Assembly (NCBI RefSeq): GCF_025770785.1
Contig: NZ_JANZLA010000003.1
Span: forward strand, 250,549 to 314,548
DNA: 64,000 nt
From: Cellulomonas sp. SG140
GTDB taxonomy: Bacteria; Actinomycetota; Actinomycetes; Actinomycetales; Cellulomonadaceae
Direction of reading: 5' to 3'
Shown piece by piece: positions 8,358 to 18,394 of this stretch. The position numbers were made by a program, and so were the translations under genes. The notes under the pieces were generated by a model that searched no databases, was not told where the DNA came from, and saw nothing but the letters and a program-made list of their open reading frames with translations. Each line of letters opens with the position of its first letter. The first letter of the stretch is position 1.

Positions 8358-9007
8358 GCCGCCTGGAGCTCGCGATCCTGCTGGTCGCCGTCGTGCTGCT
8401 GGTGCTGCTGTGGCTGGTCTGGGTGGCGGCGACCAGGCTGGACCGGCTGCACCGCCGGGTCGGTGCCTCCCGGGCCGTGGTCGACGCCCAGCTGGTGCGC
8501 CGGGCGACGGCGGCCGCCGAGCTGGCCACGAGCGGGCTGCTGGACCCCGCCAGCGCGATGATCGTCGGCGAGGCCGCCTGGACGTCGCTGAGCTGCGAAG
8601 GCCCCGAACCCGCCGCGCTCACCGTCCCGCCGGACCTGCGGCGGCTCCTCGACACCTCGTCGGACGAGTCCGGCTCGGCCGCCCGTCCACCGCAGCCCTG
8701 CGACCGGGGCCAGGTCGAGAGCGACCTGACCGCGGCGCTCCGCGAGGTGCTGCGCGACCCGGACGAGGTGGCCGTGCTGCGCGCGGAGCTGGGGGGCGAC
8801 GGGCTGCTCGACGACCTCGCGGCGGCCTGGTACCGGGTCCAGCTGGCGCGTCGGTTCCACAACGACGCCGTCGCACAGACCAGGGCCGCCCGACGCGGGG
8901 CTCTGGTGCGCCTCCTGCGGCTCGCGGGCACGGCGCCCAACCCCACGACGCTCGAGCTCGACGACGCCTGGCCCGAGGGTCTGCCGATGGTGCGTCCGCG
9001 CCCCTGA
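8354..9007 (+). CDS. LemA-like single-span membrane protein
   Basis: A 217-residue protein with one N-terminal membrane span (about 6-26) and an otherwise helical soluble region. The layout and the segment LARRFHNDAVAQT near 175-187 resemble the LemA family, whose hallmark is a similar RxFYNDAV sequence, but overall similarity looks weak. Its GTG overlaps the pimA stop, so it is the last gene of the PIM operon. The function is unknown; a scaffold or envelope role is possible. The middle is Ala- and Leu-rich with little else to recognise. Confidence 0.65.
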   Translation: MSRLELAILLVAVVLLVLLWLVWVAATRLDRLHRRVGASRAVVDAQLVRRATAAAELATSGLLDPASAMIVGEAAWTSLSCEGPEPAALTVPPDLRRLLDTSSDESGSAARPPQPCDRGQVESDLTAALREVLRDPDEVAVLRAELGGDGLLDDLAAAWYRVQLARRFHNDAVAQTRAARRGALVRLLRLAGTAPNPTTLELDDAWPEGLPMVRPRP

Positions 9008-9037
9008 ACGGCTCCGGGGTGCCTCGGAGCACCGGTC

Positions 9038-9043
9038 TACGAT
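9038..9043 (+). promoter_or_regulatory. -10 element of pdxS
   Basis: TACGAT lies 41 bases before the pdxS GTG. No good -35 is visible. It follows the end of the PIM operon and marks a new transcription unit with a short leader. Confidence 0.5.
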
Positions 9044-9084
9044 GGGCCGTCCCCCCACCGCAGAACGGATGAGCGAGGCGCGAC

Positions 9085-9996
9085 GTGAGCACCGAGAAGG
9101 AAGTCCAGGACAACGGCGTGATCGGCACCGCGCGCGTCAAGCGCGGCATGGCCGAGATGCTCAAGGGCGGCGTCATCATGGACGTCGTCACCCCGGAGCA
9201 GGCCAAGATCGCCGAGGACGCCGGGGCCGTCGCCGTGATGGCTCTCGAGCGGGTCCCGGCGGACATCCGGGCCCAGGGCGGCGTCGCGCGGATGAGCGAC
9301 CCGGACCTGATCGACGGCATCGTCAGCACCGTGTCCATCCCGGTGATGGCCAAGGCCCGCATCGGCCACTTCGTCGAGGCGCAGGTGCTGCAGAGCCTCG
9401 GGGTGGACTACGTCGACGAGTCCGAGGTGCTGACTCCGGCGGACTACTCCCACCACATCGACAAGTGGGCGTTCACCGTCCCGTTCGTCTGCGGGGCGAC
9501 GAACCTCGGCGAGGCGCTGCGGCGGATCAACGAGGGTGCGGCCATGATCCGCTCCAAGGGCGAGGCCGGCACGGGTGACGTGTCGAACGCCACGACCCAC
9601 ATGCGCACCATCCGGGACGAGATCCGCCGGCTGACGTCGCTGCCGGAGGACGAGCTGTTCCTCGCGGCGAAGGAGCTCGCAGCCCCGTACGACCTGGTGG
9701 TCGAGGTCGCCCGCGCCGGCAAGCTCCCGGTGGTGCTGTTCACGGCGGGTGGCATCGCCACCCCGGCGGACGCCGCGATGATGATGCAGCTCGGCGCCGA
9801 GGGGGTGTTCGTGGGGTCCGGCATCTTCAAGTCCGGCAACCCCGCGCAGCGCGCCGCCGCGATCGTCAAGGCGACGACGTTCTACGACGACCCCGACGTC
9901 ATCGCCAAGGTGTCGCGCGGTCTGGGCGAGGCGATGGTCGGGATCAACGTCGACGACGTCCCGGTGCCGCACCGCCTGGCCGAGCGGGGCTGGTGA
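9085..9996 (+). CDS. pdxS: Pyridoxal 5'-phosphate synthase, PdxS subunit
   Basis: A 303-residue beta/alpha barrel that makes PLP from ribose 5-phosphate, glyceraldehyde 3-phosphate and ammonia supplied by PdxT. The [17 protein letters not shown] strand, the substrate Lys90 (VMAKARIGH), the GEAGTGDV phosphate loop and the second catalytic Lys region are all present. The N-terminus and length match the family. It is followed with a four-base overlap by a Nudix gene, and its partner pdxT is 2 kb away beyond kynU. Confidence 0.97.
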   Translation: MSTEKEVQDNGVIGTARVKRGMAEMLKGGVIMDVVTPEQAKIAEDAGAVAVMALERVPADIRAQGGVARMSDPDLIDGIVSTVSIPVMAKARIGHFVEAQVLQSLGVDYVDESEVLTPADYSHHIDKWAFTVPFVCGATNLGEALRRINEGAAMIRSKGEAGTGDVSNATTHMRTIRDEIRRLTSLPEDELFLAAKELAAPYDLVVEVARAGKLPVVLFTAGGIATPADAAMMMQLGAEGVFVGSGIFKSGNPAQRAAAIVKATTFYDDPDVIAKVSRGLGEAMVGINVDDVPVPHRLAERGW

Positions 9997-10595
9997 CCGC
10001 AGCGGGCCCCACCCACGGCGACGACGAGCCGCGGCCCGACGTCGACCGGGGAGCGGTGTCCGGGCTGGGACCCGACTGGGTACCCGGCCCGGACGGCCTG
10101 CTGTTCCGGCGTGCCGCGCGGGTCATCCTGCTCGACGACGAGGACCGCGTGCTGCTGATGCGCGGCCACGACCTCGACCAGCCGGACCGCAGCTGGTGGT
10201 TCACCATCGGTGGCGGCATCGCCGAGGGGGAGTCGTCGCGGCAGGCCGCCGTGCGCGAGCTCGAGGAGGAGACCGGCATCCGCCTGGACGCGGAGCGGCT
10301 GGTCGGGCCGGTCTACACGAGGTCGGCGATCTTCGACTTCTACGCGCAGCACTGCCGGCAGGACGAGGACCTGTACCTCGCCCGGATCACGTCCGACGGC
10401 CTCGGCGAGCTCACCCGGGACGGGTGGACGCACGTCGAGCTGGACGTGCTCGACGAGGTGCGCTGGTGGGGGCTGGACGAGCTCCGGGCGGTCGAGATCG
10501 AGGTGTTCCCGGTCGGTCTGGTGGACCTGGTCGCCGCTCTGGTGCCCGGTTGGGACGGCGTGACCCGGCACCTGGGCCTCGCACGGGAGGAGTGA
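9993..10595 (+). CDS. Nudix hydrolase
   Basis: A 200-residue protein with a complete Nudix box: GGGIAEGE, then the REL..EETG helix, near residues 72-94. Nudix proteins hydrolyse nucleoside diphosphates linked to another group, with Mg2+ held by the EExxE glutamates. The substrate cannot be told from sequence. The first 30 residues are polar and probably disordered. It overlaps the pdxS stop (GTGA), so it is co-expressed with vitamin B6 synthesis; a housekeeping link is possible but unproven. Confidence 0.85.
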   Translation: MTAAGPTHGDDEPRPDVDRGAVSGLGPDWVPGPDGLLFRRAARVILLDDEDRVLLMRGHDLDQPDRSWWFTIGGGIAEGESSRQAAVRELEEETGIRLDAERLVGPVYTRSAIFDFYAQHCRQDEDLYLARITSDGLGELTRDGWTHVELDVLDEVRWWGLDELRAVEIEVFPVGLVDLVAALVPGWDGVTRHLGLAREE

Positions 10596-10665
10596 GCGGC
10601 CGGTCCTACGGCGGTGAGGCAGGCTGGCCACCGTCGACGCCGGCCGGCCGGTCCCCCCGCAGCCC

Positions 10666-11934
10666 TCAGGTGACCTGAGCGCGCAGGTGGTACGCCGGAT
10701 CGCGCTGCTCCCCGCCCTCGAGCACCGCGCGCAGCGCCCGCGCTGCCGTCAGCATGTCGACGTGCGTAAGGTACGGCGCCGCGACGCCGAGCCGGACCAC
10801 GTCCGGCGAGCGGAAGTCGCCGAGCACGCCCCGCGCAGCGAGCGCCCGCACCACCCCGTAGGCCTCCGGGTGGCGGACGGACAGCTGCGAACCGCGTCGC
10901 CGGTCCTCGGCGGGTGTGACGACGCTCACGTCGGGCACCAGCTGCTCGATCGCCTCTCTCAGGTACCGGGTCAGCGACAGCGATCGGCTCCGGAGCGCCC
11001 CGAGGTCGACGCCGTCGAATGCTCCGAGCGCGGCCTCGAGCGCCACCATCGACAGCACGGGTGGCGTCCCGACCCGGAACCGGCCGATACCGGGCGCCGG
11101 TTCGTAGGCGGGCTCCATGGCGAACGGCCGCGCGTGCCCGTGCCAGCCGGGCAGCACGTTGGCCGCCTCGGCGAGGTGGCGGCGCGCGACGTAGAGGTAC
11201 GCCGGTGACCCCGGGCCGCCGTTCAGGAACTTGTAGGTGCAGCCCACGGCGAGGTCGACGCCGTGCGCGTCGAGGTCGACCTCGACGGCACCGGCCGAGT
11301 GGCACAGGTCCCACACGGCGAGGGCTCCGGCGGCGTGCGCCGCTGCCGTGACGCCCGGCAGGTCCCACAGCCGCCCGGTCCGGTAGTCCACGTGCGAGTA
11401 GGCGACGGCGCCGACGGGCCGTCCCTCCGCCGCAAGCCCTGCGAGGGCCGCCGACGCCTCGTCGGGCGGGGCGGTCACCACCGCCCATCCGACCTGCTCG
11501 GCCACCCCGGCCGCCACGTACAGGTCGGTCGGGAACGACCGCGGGTCGGTCAGCAGCACCGGGCGGTCGGGACGCAGCCGCGCGGCGGCGTGCAGCGCCT
11601 GGTGCAGCCGCACGGTCGTCGAGTCGCCGACCACCACCTGGCCCGGAGCCGCCCCGACCAGCGAGGCGATCGCGTCGCCGACCCGCAGCGGCGCGTCCCA
11701 CCAGGCGTGGTCGTTCCACGAGGCGACGAGGTCGGTGCCCCAGTGCACCCGCACCGCGTCCTCCACGGCGGCCGCGACTCCCCGCGGCAGGGCGCCGAGC
11801 GAGTTGCCGTCGAGGTAGACCAGCCCGGGCGGCAGCTCGAAGCGGTCGCGCAGGTCCGTACGGGCGTGGCGCTCGTCGAGCTCGCGCGCCCGCAGCTCGA
11901 GCCGGTCGGGTGCCTGGTCGTCGGTGGGTGCCAC
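10666..11934 (-). CDS. kynU: Kynureninase
   Basis: A 422-residue PLP-dependent fold type I enzyme that splits kynurenine to anthranilate and alanine. YLDGNSLG near the start, [12 protein letters not shown], the SHVDYRTG and WDLCHSAGA active-site strands, and the PLP-lysine motif [10 protein letters not shown] are the family signatures. Length fits when the GTG at 11934 is used; the longer frame upstream is a shadow of pdxT. It stands alone, with no other kynurenine gene in the window, between the two halves of PLP synthesis, its cofactor pathway. It is divergent from pdxT with 46 bases between starts. Confidence 0.9.
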   Translation of the reverse strand: MAPTDDQAPDRLELRARELDERHARTDLRDRFELPPGLVYLDGNSLGALPRGVAAAVEDAVRVHWGTDLVASWNDHAWWDAPLRVGDAIASLVGAAPGQVVVGDSTTVRLHQALHAAARLRPDRPVLLTDPRSFPTDLYVAAGVAEQVGWAVVTAPPDEASAALAGLAAEGRPVGAVAYSHVDYRTGRLWDLPGVTAAAHAAGALAVWDLCHSAGAVEVDLDAHGVDLAVGCTYKFLNGGPGSPAYLYVARRHLAEAANVLPGWHGHARPFAMEPAYEPAPGIGRFRVGTPPVLSMVALEAALGAFDGVDLGALRSRSLSLTRYLREAIEQLVPDVSVVTPAEDRRRGSQLSVRHPEAYGVVRALAARGVLGDFRSPDVVRLGVAAPYLTHVDMLTAARALRAVLEGGEQRDPAYHLRAQVT

Positions 11935-11966
11935 GGGCGCCAGCCTGCCAGCCCGCGAGACCGACC

Positions 11967-11972
11967 TAGGAT
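11967..11972 (+). promoter_or_regulatory. -10 element for leaderless pdxT
   Basis: TAGGAT ends eight bases before the pdxT GTG, with no ribosome binding site in between, so transcription probably starts at or near the GTG. It lies in the short divergent region shared with kynU. Confidence 0.6.
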
Positions 11973-11980
11973 CGCTCCCC

Positions 11981-12583
11981 GTGACCACGACCGTCGGAGT
12001 CCTCGCCCTGCAGGGAGACGTGCGCGAGCACGTCGCCGCCCTCACCGCCGTCGGGGCGCGGGGCGTGCCGGTGCGCCGGACGTCGGAGCTGGACGCGGTG
12101 GACGCCCTGGTCCTGCCTGGCGGCGAGTCCACCACCATCGACAAGCTCCTGCGGGCGTTCGACCTGTTCGGGCCCGTCCAGCAGCGGCTGCGCGACGGGA
12201 TGCCCGCCTACGGGTCCTGCGCCGGCATGATCCTGCTGGCCGACCGCGTGCTCGACGGCACCGCGGACCAACAGACGCTCGGCGGTCTCGACGTCACCGT
12301 GCGCCGCAACGCCTTCGGCCGGCAGGTGGACTCGTTCGAGACGGACCTGTCGATCGAGGGCATCGAGGGTGAACCGGTGCACGCGGTGTTCATCAGGGCG
12401 CCCTGGGTCGAGCAGGTCGGGCCGGCCGCCCGGGTCCTCGGTCGGGTCGAAGGCGGCCATGCCGCCGGTAGGATCGTCGCGGTGCGCCAGGGCCCGTTGC
12501 TCGTCACGTCGTTCCACCCGGAGGTGACCGGGGACACGCGGGTGCACCGACTGTTCGTCGAGATGGTGCGCGGGGACCGATGA
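11981..12583 (+). CDS. pdxT: PLP synthase glutaminase, PdxT subunit
   Basis: A 200-residue class I glutamine amidotransferase that releases ammonia from glutamine and channels it to PdxS. The LALQGDV start, the PGGEST oxyanion strand, the nucleophile Cys80 (GSCAGM) and the C-terminal FHPE His-Glu pair give the full triad. GTG at 11981 is chosen from the conserved [10 protein letters not shown] start and the -10 element; the longer frame would run into kynU. It heads the order pdxT-yebC-ruvCAB, common in actinobacteria. Confidence 0.96.
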   Translation: MTTTVGVLALQGDVREHVAALTAVGARGVPVRRTSELDAVDALVLPGGESTTIDKLLRAFDLFGPVQQRLRDGMPAYGSCAGMILLADRVLDGTADQQTLGGLDVTVRRNAFGRQVDSFETDLSIEGIEGEPVHAVFIRAPWVEQVGPAARVLGRVEGGHAAGRIVAVRQGPLLVTSFHPEVTGDTRVHRLFVEMVRGDR

Positions 12584-12646
12584 GCGGCGGCGGAGCCGCC
12601 CGGCCCGCGACCACCGGCACGCACGAGGACTGAGGGGTAGCAGCAC

Positions 12647-13405
12647 ATGTCGGGTCACTCCAAGTGGGCCACCACCAAGCACAAGAAGGCCGTCATCGAC
12701 GCGAAGCGCGGCAAGCTCTTCGCGAAGCTGATCAAGAACATCGAGGTCGCGGCCCGTACCGGCGGCGGTGACCCGGCGGGCAACCCGACGCTGTTCGACG
12801 CCATCCAGAAGGCCAAGAAGACCTCGGTCCCCAACGAGAACATCGACCGTGCGGTCAAGCGGGGCTCCGGCCAGGAGGCCGGCGGCGCCGACTACCAGAC
12901 GATCATGTACGAGGGCTACGGCCCCGGCGGCATCGCCGTCCTCGTGGAGTGCCTGACAGACAACCGCAACCGCGCGGCGTCCGACGTGCGTGTGGCGTTC
13001 ACCCGCAATGGCGGCACGATGGCCGACCCCGGCTCGGTCTCCTACCTCTTCTCGCGCAAGGGCGTCGTCATCGTGCCCAAGGAGGGCACCGACGAGGACT
13101 CGGTCACCGAGGCCGTGCTCGACGCCGGCGGCGAGGAGATCACCGACAACGGCGACACCTTCGAGGTGCTGAGCGAGGCCACCGACCTGGTGCCGGTGCG
13201 CACGGCGCTGCAGGACGCGGGGATCGAGTACGACTCGGCCGACGTCGTCTTCTACCCGTCGATGCAGGTCGAGGTCGACGCCGAGGGTGCCCGCAAGATC
13301 CTGCGCCTGATCGACGCGCTGGAGGACTCGGACGACGTGCAGAACGTCTACACGAACTTCGACGCCTCCGACGAGGTCATGGCCCAGCTCGAGGACGAGG
13401 ACTGA
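12647..13405 (+). CDS. yebC: YebC/PmpR-family protein
   Basis: A 252-residue protein of the YebC/TACO1 family. The start [13 protein letters not shown] and the later [16 protein letters not shown] and FTRNGGTM blocks are family hallmarks. Members bind DNA as regulators or act on ribosomes stalled at proline runs. It is preceded by GAGGGG eight bases before the ATG. Its place just before ruvC is conserved in many bacteria, though no direct role in recombination is established. Confidence 0.95.
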   Translation: MSGHSKWATTKHKKAVIDAKRGKLFAKLIKNIEVAARTGGGDPAGNPTLFDAIQKAKKTSVPNENIDRAVKRGSGQEAGGADYQTIMYEGYGPGGIAVLVECLTDNRNRAASDVRVAFTRNGGTMADPGSVSYLFSRKGVVIVPKEGTDEDSVTEAVLDAGGEEITDNGDTFEVLSEATDLVPVRTALQDAGIEYDSADVVFYPSMQVEVDAEGARKILRLIDALEDSDDVQNVYTNFDASDEVMAQLEDED

Positions 13406-13469
13406 CGCCTCACGGCGCCGCCCGGCACGTCGCGCACCGCGGCTGCCGGGCGCGGTCCATCATCACCAC

Positions 13470-14036
13470 GTGCGCGTCCTCGGAGTCGACCCCGGCCTGA
13501 CCCGGTGCGGCATCGGCGTCGTCGACGGCATGCCCGGGCGTCAGCTGCGACTGGTCGCGGTCGGCGTCGCCCGCTCGGAGCCCACCGCCGAGGTCGACCA
13601 GCGCCTCTGGCGCATCGAGCAGCAGCTCGAGGAGTGGATCGAGGAGCACGCTCCGGACGCGGTCGCCGTCGAGCGGGTGTTCGCCCAGCACAACGTCCGC
13701 ACGGTGATGGGGACGGCCCAGGTCGCCGGCATCGCGCTCGTGGCAGCGGCGCGCCGACGGATCCCTGTGGCGCTGCACACGCCGAGCGAGGTGAAGGCCG
13801 CCGTCACGGGCAGCGGCACCGCCGGCAAGGCGCAGGTGCAGACGATGGTGGCGCGACTGCTCGACCTGTCGGAGCTGCCGAAGCCGGCCGACGCCGCGGA
13901 CGCCCTGGCGCTGGCCATCTGCCACCTGTGGCGTCCGGCCGGCGCGCTGGGCGCTCCGCAACGTGCACCCGGCTCGCTCACCCCGGCGCAACGCGCGTGG
14001 GCCGCCGCGGAGCAGGCGTCGCGCCGGCGCGGCTGA
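13470..14036 (+). CDS. ruvC: Holliday junction resolvase RuvC
   Basis: A 188-residue RNase H-fold nuclease that cuts Holliday junctions in the RuvABC complex. The acidic active site is visible as Asp7 ([10 protein letters not shown]), the Glu of AVERVF near 68, and the [12 protein letters not shown] block near 140-151. The length is normal, with about 30 extra C-terminal residues rich in Ala and Arg. The GTG start gives the canonical MRVLGVDPG beginning. There is no obvious ribosome binding site. Confidence 0.95.
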   Translation: MRVLGVDPGLTRCGIGVVDGMPGRQLRLVAVGVARSEPTAEVDQRLWRIEQQLEEWIEEHAPDAVAVERVFAQHNVRTVMGTAQVAGIALVAAARRRIPVALHTPSEVKAAVTGSGTAGKAQVQTMVARLLDLSELPKPADAADALALAICHLWRPAGALGAPQRAPGSLTPAQRAWAAAEQASRRRG

Positions 14037-14045
14037 CCGTGTCGT

Positions 14046-14061
14046 TCGTACACGTGTTCGC
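14046..14061 (+). promoter_or_regulatory. LexA (SOS) box-like site before ruvAB
   Basis: TCGTAC-ACGT-GTTCGC differs at two of twelve specified bases from the actinobacterial SOS box TCGAAC-N4-GTTCGA. It lies 52 bases before the ruvA start, in the only gap of the ruvCAB group, where a damage-inducible promoter would be expected. Confidence 0.5.
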
Positions 14062-14112
14062 TCCGGTGTGGCAGCATGGCGGCCGACGACGACCCGGAGA
14101 CAGGAGGCCGCG

Positions 14113-14733
14113 GTGATCGCCTCGATCCAGGGCACCGTGCTGGCAGTTCGGCTCGACTCCGCCGTGCTCGCGGTGGGGGGTGTGGGCCTGCTCGTGCAGG
14201 CGACGCCGACGACCCTCGCCGGCCTCCGCGTCGGCAGCGCCGCGACGCTGTCCACGACGCTGGTCGTCCGGGAGGACTCCCTGACGCTGTACGGCTTCGC
14301 CGACGACGACGAGCGTGACGTCTTCGAGGTCGTCCAGACGGTCAGCGGCGTCGGGCCGCGGCTCGCCCTCGCCATGCTGGCCGTGCACACCCCGGACGGT
14401 CTGCGCAGGGCGGTGGCCGACGAGGACCTCGCCGCCCTCCAACGCGTCCCGGGCATCGGTCGCAAGGGCGCGCAACGCATCGTCCTCGAGCTGGGCGACC
14501 GCCTGGGCGCCCCCGCCGTGCGCGCTGCCGCGGCCGGCCCGGTACCGGCGGCCGCACCCTCGGACCGCCGTGACCAGGTGGTCGAGGCGCTCGTCGGCCT
14601 CGGCTGGCAGGCGCGGACGGCGCAGGACGCGGTGGCCTCGGTGCTCGACGGCAGCACGGAGCCGATCGCCGCCGAAGACGTCGCCGGCGTGCTCCGGGCG
14701 GCGCTGCGCACACTGGGCGGTGCGCGTGGCTGA
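14113..14733 (+). CDS. ruvA: Holliday junction helicase subunit RuvA
   Basis: A 206-residue protein with an N-terminal OB fold (about 1-62), two helix-hairpin-helix motifs ([10 protein letters not shown] and [10 protein letters not shown]) and a C-terminal domain that contacts RuvB (about 155-206), joined by an Ala/Pro linker. It binds the junction as a tetramer and loads RuvB. The GTG follows a strong AGGAGG by five bases. RuvB starts inside its last codons. Confidence 0.96.
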   Translation: MIASIQGTVLAVRLDSAVLAVGGVGLLVQATPTTLAGLRVGSAATLSTTLVVREDSLTLYGFADDDERDVFEVVQTVSGVGPRLALAMLAVHTPDGLRRAVADEDLAALQRVPGIGRKGAQRIVLELGDRLGAPAVRAAAAGPVPAAAPSDRRDQVVEALVGLGWQARTAQDAVASVLDGSTEPIAAEDVAGVLRAALRTLGGARG

Positions 14734-15799
14734 GCCCACCTACGGCGACGCGCCCGAGGAGACCGTGACCGAACGGTTCCGGGCCGACTCGCTGGTCCGG
14801 TCGGGGGCGGACGACGTCGAGCGGGCCGCCGAGGCCGCGCTGCGCCCCAGACGGCTGGACGAGTTCGTCGGTCAGCGCGTCGTCCGCGACCAGCTGTCGC
14901 TCGTGCTCCAGGCGGCCACCGCGCGGGGCAAGGCGCCCGACCACGTGCTGCTGTCGGGACCGCCGGGGCTGGGAAAGACGACGCTCGCGATGATCATCGC
15001 CGCCGAGCTCGGCACGTCGCTGCGCGTCACCAGCGGTCCGGCGATCCAGCACGCGGGTGACCTCGCCGCGGTGCTGTCCTCCCTGGAGGAGGGGGAGGTG
15101 CTCTTCCTCGACGAGATCCACCGTCTCGCCCGGCCGGCCGAGGAGCTGCTGTACGTCGCCATGGAGGACTTCCGGGTCGACGTGATGGTGGGCAAGGGCG
15201 CCGGCGCGAGCGCGATCCCGCTGGCGCTCCCACCGTTCACCGTCGTCGGCGCGACGACCCGAGCGGGGCTCCTCCCGGCACCGCTGCGGGACCGCTTCGG
15301 CTTCACCGGCCACCTCGACTTCTACGACGCCGCGGAGCTGGAGCAGGTGCTGGTGCGCTCGGCCGGCCTGCTCGGCGTCCCGCTCGACCGTCCGGCGGCG
15401 GTGGAGATCGCCTCGCGGTCGCGCGGCACGCCGCGGATCGCCAACCGGCTCCTGAGGCGCGTGCGCGACTGGGCGGAGGTGCGCGGCGACGGGCGCCTCG
15501 ACCTCGCGGCTGCCCGCGCCGCCCTCGCCGTGTACGAGGTCGACGAGCGCGGCCTCGACCGGCTCGACCGAGCAGTGCTGAGCGCCCTGTGCACGCGGTT
15601 CGGGGGCGGACCGGTCGGCCTGACGACGTTGGCGGTCGCCGTGGGGGAGGAGCCGGAGACGGTGGAGACGGTGGCAGAGCCGTTCCTCGTCCGTGAGGGG
15701 CTGGTGGGCCGCACCCCCCGTGGCCGGGTCGCGCTGCCCGCCGCCTGGGAGCACCTCGGTCTGCGACCACCACAGCCGACGGACACCCTCTTCGCCTGA
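14726..15799 (+). CDS. ruvB: Holliday junction helicase subunit RuvB
   Basis: A 357-residue AAA+ motor that drives branch migration. Walker A ([10 protein letters not shown]), Walker B (FLDEIHR), sensor 1 (VGATTRAG), the arginine-finger segment PLRDRFG and the C-terminal winged helix (from about 265) are all present. The GTG at 14726 overlaps ruvA by eight bases, giving coupled translation and a VAEPTY start. The long frame running upstream through ruvA is a shadow. Confidence 0.97.
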   Translation: MAEPTYGDAPEETVTERFRADSLVRSGADDVERAAEAALRPRRLDEFVGQRVVRDQLSLVLQAATARGKAPDHVLLSGPPGLGKTTLAMIIAAELGTSLRVTSGPAIQHAGDLAAVLSSLEEGEVLFLDEIHRLARPAEELLYVAMEDFRVDVMVGKGAGASAIPLALPPFTVVGATTRAGLLPAPLRDRFGFTGHLDFYDAAELEQVLVRSAGLLGVPLDRPAAVEIASRSRGTPRIANRLLRRVRDWAEVRGDGRLDLAAARAALAVYEVDERGLDRLDRAVLSALCTRFGGGPVGLTTLAVAVGEEPETVETVAEPFLVREGLVGRTPRGRVALPAAWEHLGLRPPQPTDTLFA

Positions 15800-15824
15800 C
15801 GGAACTGCATGGGACCGATGCGCG

Positions 15825-15853
15825 TTGGAGGCACCAGTCGCGGCGCCTAGACT
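15825..15853 (+). promoter_or_regulatory. Promoter of yajC-secD-secF
   Basis: TTGGAG (15825-15830), 17 bases, then TAGACT (15848-15853) is one of the best housekeeping sigma-factor matches in the window. It lies between ruvB and yajC with a leader of about 30 bases that contains the CAGGAG ribosome binding site. Confidence 0.65.
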
Positions 15854-15892
15854 GCGGCGGACACACCCGATCTGCAGGAGACTCGCGCGCCC

Positions 15893-16366
15893 ATGAGCAA
15901 CACCGGCTTCTACATCATCATCGCGCTGGCGTTCGGCGCGATGTGGTTCATGTCGCGGCGCACCCGCAAGCAGCAGCAGGCGGCGCAGGAGTTCCGCAAC
16001 ACCCTGCAGCCAGGGGACGAGGTCATGACCGGCTCGGGCCTGTTCGGCACCGTGGTCGAGGTCGAGGGCGACGTCATCACTCTCGAGTCCACGCCCGGCA
16101 GCCGTACCCGCTGGCTCCGCGCCGCGATCTCCAAGAAGATCGAGCCCGTCGTCGCCGAGATCGGCGAGTCGGACGACGACGAGGACGAGCTCATCGACGT
16201 GCCGGACGACATCTCGTCGCTCGAGCCGCTGCCGACCCAGGACAGCACCCGCCCCGCCGCGGGCACGAGCACGCCGTCCGCTGCGGACGAGCCGGGCACC
16301 GCGGAGGAGCCGACCACCACCGACGGTGACCGTCCGGACCGCGAGGGTGGTCCGCAGACCAAGTAG
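15893..16366 (+). CDS. yajC: Preprotein translocase subunit YajC
   Basis: A 157-residue small subunit of the SecDF-YajC complex, with one N-terminal span (about 5-22), the RxRKQQQ basic segment and the GDEVMTGSGLFGTVVEVEGD strand pair of the YajC fold. The last 60 residues are acidic and Thr/Pro-rich, longer than in enteric YajC but usual in actinobacteria. It opens the secretion operon. Confidence 0.93.
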   Translation: MSNTGFYIIIALAFGAMWFMSRRTRKQQQAAQEFRNTLQPGDEVMTGSGLFGTVVEVEGDVITLESTPGSRTRWLRAAISKKIEPVVAEIGESDDDEDELIDVPDDISSLEPLPTQDSTRPAAGTSTPSAADEPGTAEEPTTTDGDRPDREGGPQTK

Positions 16367-16432
16367 CAGCACCGGCCGGGGGACGCGCCCTCGGCCTCGT
16401 CCCCACCGGCGGCAGGCGTCGCCGGTGCGCGC

Positions 16433-18394
16433 ATGAGAGAGAAGACGTTGGCCGCTCCGACACGCCGGCAACACCCGGTCCGCACGCTCACCACGCTCGG
16501 CGTCCTGATCGTCGTGGCCTTCGCCGCGATCGTCGCGGGGACCAAGTGGTCCTCCGCGACGTTCGCGCCCAAGCTGGCCCTCGACCTCGAAGGCGGCACC
16601 CAGATCATCCTCACGCCGGTCGCGCAGCAGGCCGGCCAGGTGACCTCGACGACGATCAACCAGGCGATCGACGTCATCCGGCAGCGTGTCGACTCCTCCG
16701 GCGTCGCCGAGGCTCAGATCACCAGCCAGAGCGGCAACAAGATCGTCGTCGCCCTCCCCGGCCACCCGTCCGAGGAGACGCTGAACCTGGTGCGGACCTC
16801 CGCCCAGATGGAGTTCCGGCCGGTGCTGCAGGTCGGCAACCCGGGTCCGTCGCCGTCCGCGACGGCCTCCGCGACCCCGACACCAGGGTCGACCCCGTCG
16901 TCCGCCGCCACGGCCCCCGCCACCCCGGCCGCGACGCCGTCCGCCACCGCGACGGCCGAGGCGAACCCCGCCGCGTCCGCCAGCGCGAGCCCTGCGGCCT
17001 CCGCGGGCGCCACGCCGGCACCGTCCCCGTCGGCGAGCGGACCGACGTCGCCGAGCGACGTCGCCTACTACGTCACGCCGGACGTGCAGGCGAAGTTCGA
17101 CAAGCTCGACTGCACCCAGGCCTCGAACCGCACGGGTGGCGTGAACGGGACCGCCGACGCGGCGTTCGTCACCTGCGACACCGCGGGCACCGCCAAGTAC
17201 ATCCTCGGGCCGGTCGAGGTCAAGGGTTCCCACATCGCCAGCGCCTCCTCCGGCCTCAACCGGCTGCAGAACGGCGGCACGGGCAACCAGTGGGTGGTCG
17301 AGCTCTCGTTCGACTCGACGGGCACCAGCCAGTTCGCGAACGTCAGCTCCCGGCTCTACAGCGAGACGGCGCCGCTCAACCGGTTCGGCATCGTCCTCGA
17401 CGGCCTCGTCATCGAGGCGCCGACGATGAACGGCGTCATCAACAACGGTCAGGCGGAGATCTCGGGGTCCTTCACCCGGCAGAGCGCGGCCACCCTGGCC
17501 AGCCAGCTGAACTTCGGCGCCCTGCCGATCAGCTTCCAGGTGGAGAGCGAGCAGCAGATCTCGGCGACGCTCGGTTCCGAGCAGCTGCAGAAGGGTCTGC
17601 TCGCAGGCCTGATCGGCATGGTGCTGGTCGTCATCTACTCGCTGGTCCAGTACCGGGTGCTCGGCCTGCTGACCGTCGCCTCGCTGGTGCTCGCCGCGAT
17701 CATCACGTACGCGGTGATCACCCTGCTGTCCTGGACGCAGGGCTACCGCCTGTCGCTCCCCGGCGTCGCGGGTCTGATCGTCGCGATCGGTATCACGGCC
17801 GACTCGTTCATCGTCTACTTCGAACGCATCCGCGACGAGCTGCGCGAAGGGCGCGCGCTCGGCGGTGCGGTCGAACGCGGCTGGGACCGGGCACGGCGCA
17901 CCATCCTGGCGTCGGACGCCGTCAACTTCCTCGCCGCCGTCGTCCTCTACGTCCTCGCGGTCGGCAGCGTGCGCGGCTTTGCGTTCACGCTGGGTCTCAC
18001 GACGATCATCGACCTGGTCATCGTGTTCACCTTCACGCACCCGATGATGGAGATCATCAGCCGCTGGCCGTTCTTCACCGAGGGCCACCGCTTGTCCGGC
18101 CTCGACCCGCGGCGCCTCGGCGTGCCGACCACCCGCTACGTCGGTCGCGGCCGGGTGGTCACCGCGGGCGAGTCCACCGCGACGGCCGCCCCCGAGGCCA
18201 CCGACCAGGGGAGCGGTCGCCGCAACCCCGTGCCCGTCGGCTCCGGCGCAGGCACGGGCCCCGCGGCTGCCACCGGCGGCGGAATGACCATCGCCGAGCG
18301 GCGCGCCGCCCAACGACGAGCCCAGGCAGGCAGCCCGCCTACCGACGCCGGTGCCGACGAGACGCCCACCGCCACCGAAGGGGACGAGCACTGA
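16433..18394 (+). CDS. secD: Protein translocase subunit SecD
   Basis: A 653-residue RND-type membrane protein that uses the proton gradient to help preproteins leave the Sec channel. It has an N-terminal span, the ALDLEGGTQI motif, the P1 extracytoplasmic domain, the GIVLDGLV..G.A.I.G motif and five C-terminal spans (about 375-555). Residues 136-206 inside P1 are an Ala/Pro/Ser/Thr tract absent from typical SecD, and residues 575-653 form a polar tail. A TTG at 16448 just after GAGAGAAG is an alternative start that would drop five residues. It overlaps secF. Confidence 0.93.
   Translation: MREKTLAAPTRRQHPVRTLTTLGVLIVVAFAAIVAGTKWSSATFAPKLALDLEGGTQIILTPVAQQAGQVTSTTINQAIDVIRQRVDSSGVAEAQITSQSGNKIVVALPGHPSEETLNLVRTSAQMEFRPVLQVGNPGPSPSATASATPTPGSTPSSAATAPATPAATPSATATAEANPAASASASPAASAGATPAPSPSASGPTSPSDVAYYVTPDVQAKFDKLDCTQASNRTGGVNGTADAAFVTCDTAGTAKYILGPVEVKGSHIASASSGLNRLQNGGTGNQWVVELSFDSTGTSQFANVSSRLYSETAPLNRFGIVLDGLVIEAPTMNGVINNGQAEISGSFTRQSAATLASQLNFGALPISFQVESEQQISATLGSEQLQKGLLAGLIGMVLVVIYSLVQYRVLGLLTVASLVLAAIITYAVITLLSWTQGYRLSLPGVAGLIVAIGITADSFIVYFERIRDELREGRALGGAVERGWDRARRTILASDAVNFLAAVVLYVLAVGSVRGFAFTLGLTTIIDLVIVFTFTHPMMEIISRWPFFTEGHRLSGLDPRRLGVPTTRYVGRGRVVTAGESTATAAPEATDQGSGRRNPVPVGSGAGTGPAAATGGGMTIAERRAAQRRAQAGSPPTDAGADETPTATEGDEH

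Noticed and set aside
14342..18391. A 1349-residue minus-strand open frame opposite ruvB, yajC and secD
   Set aside because: Composition is Arg/Gly/Ala/Val-rich without motifs; the plus strand holds clear orthologues throughout.
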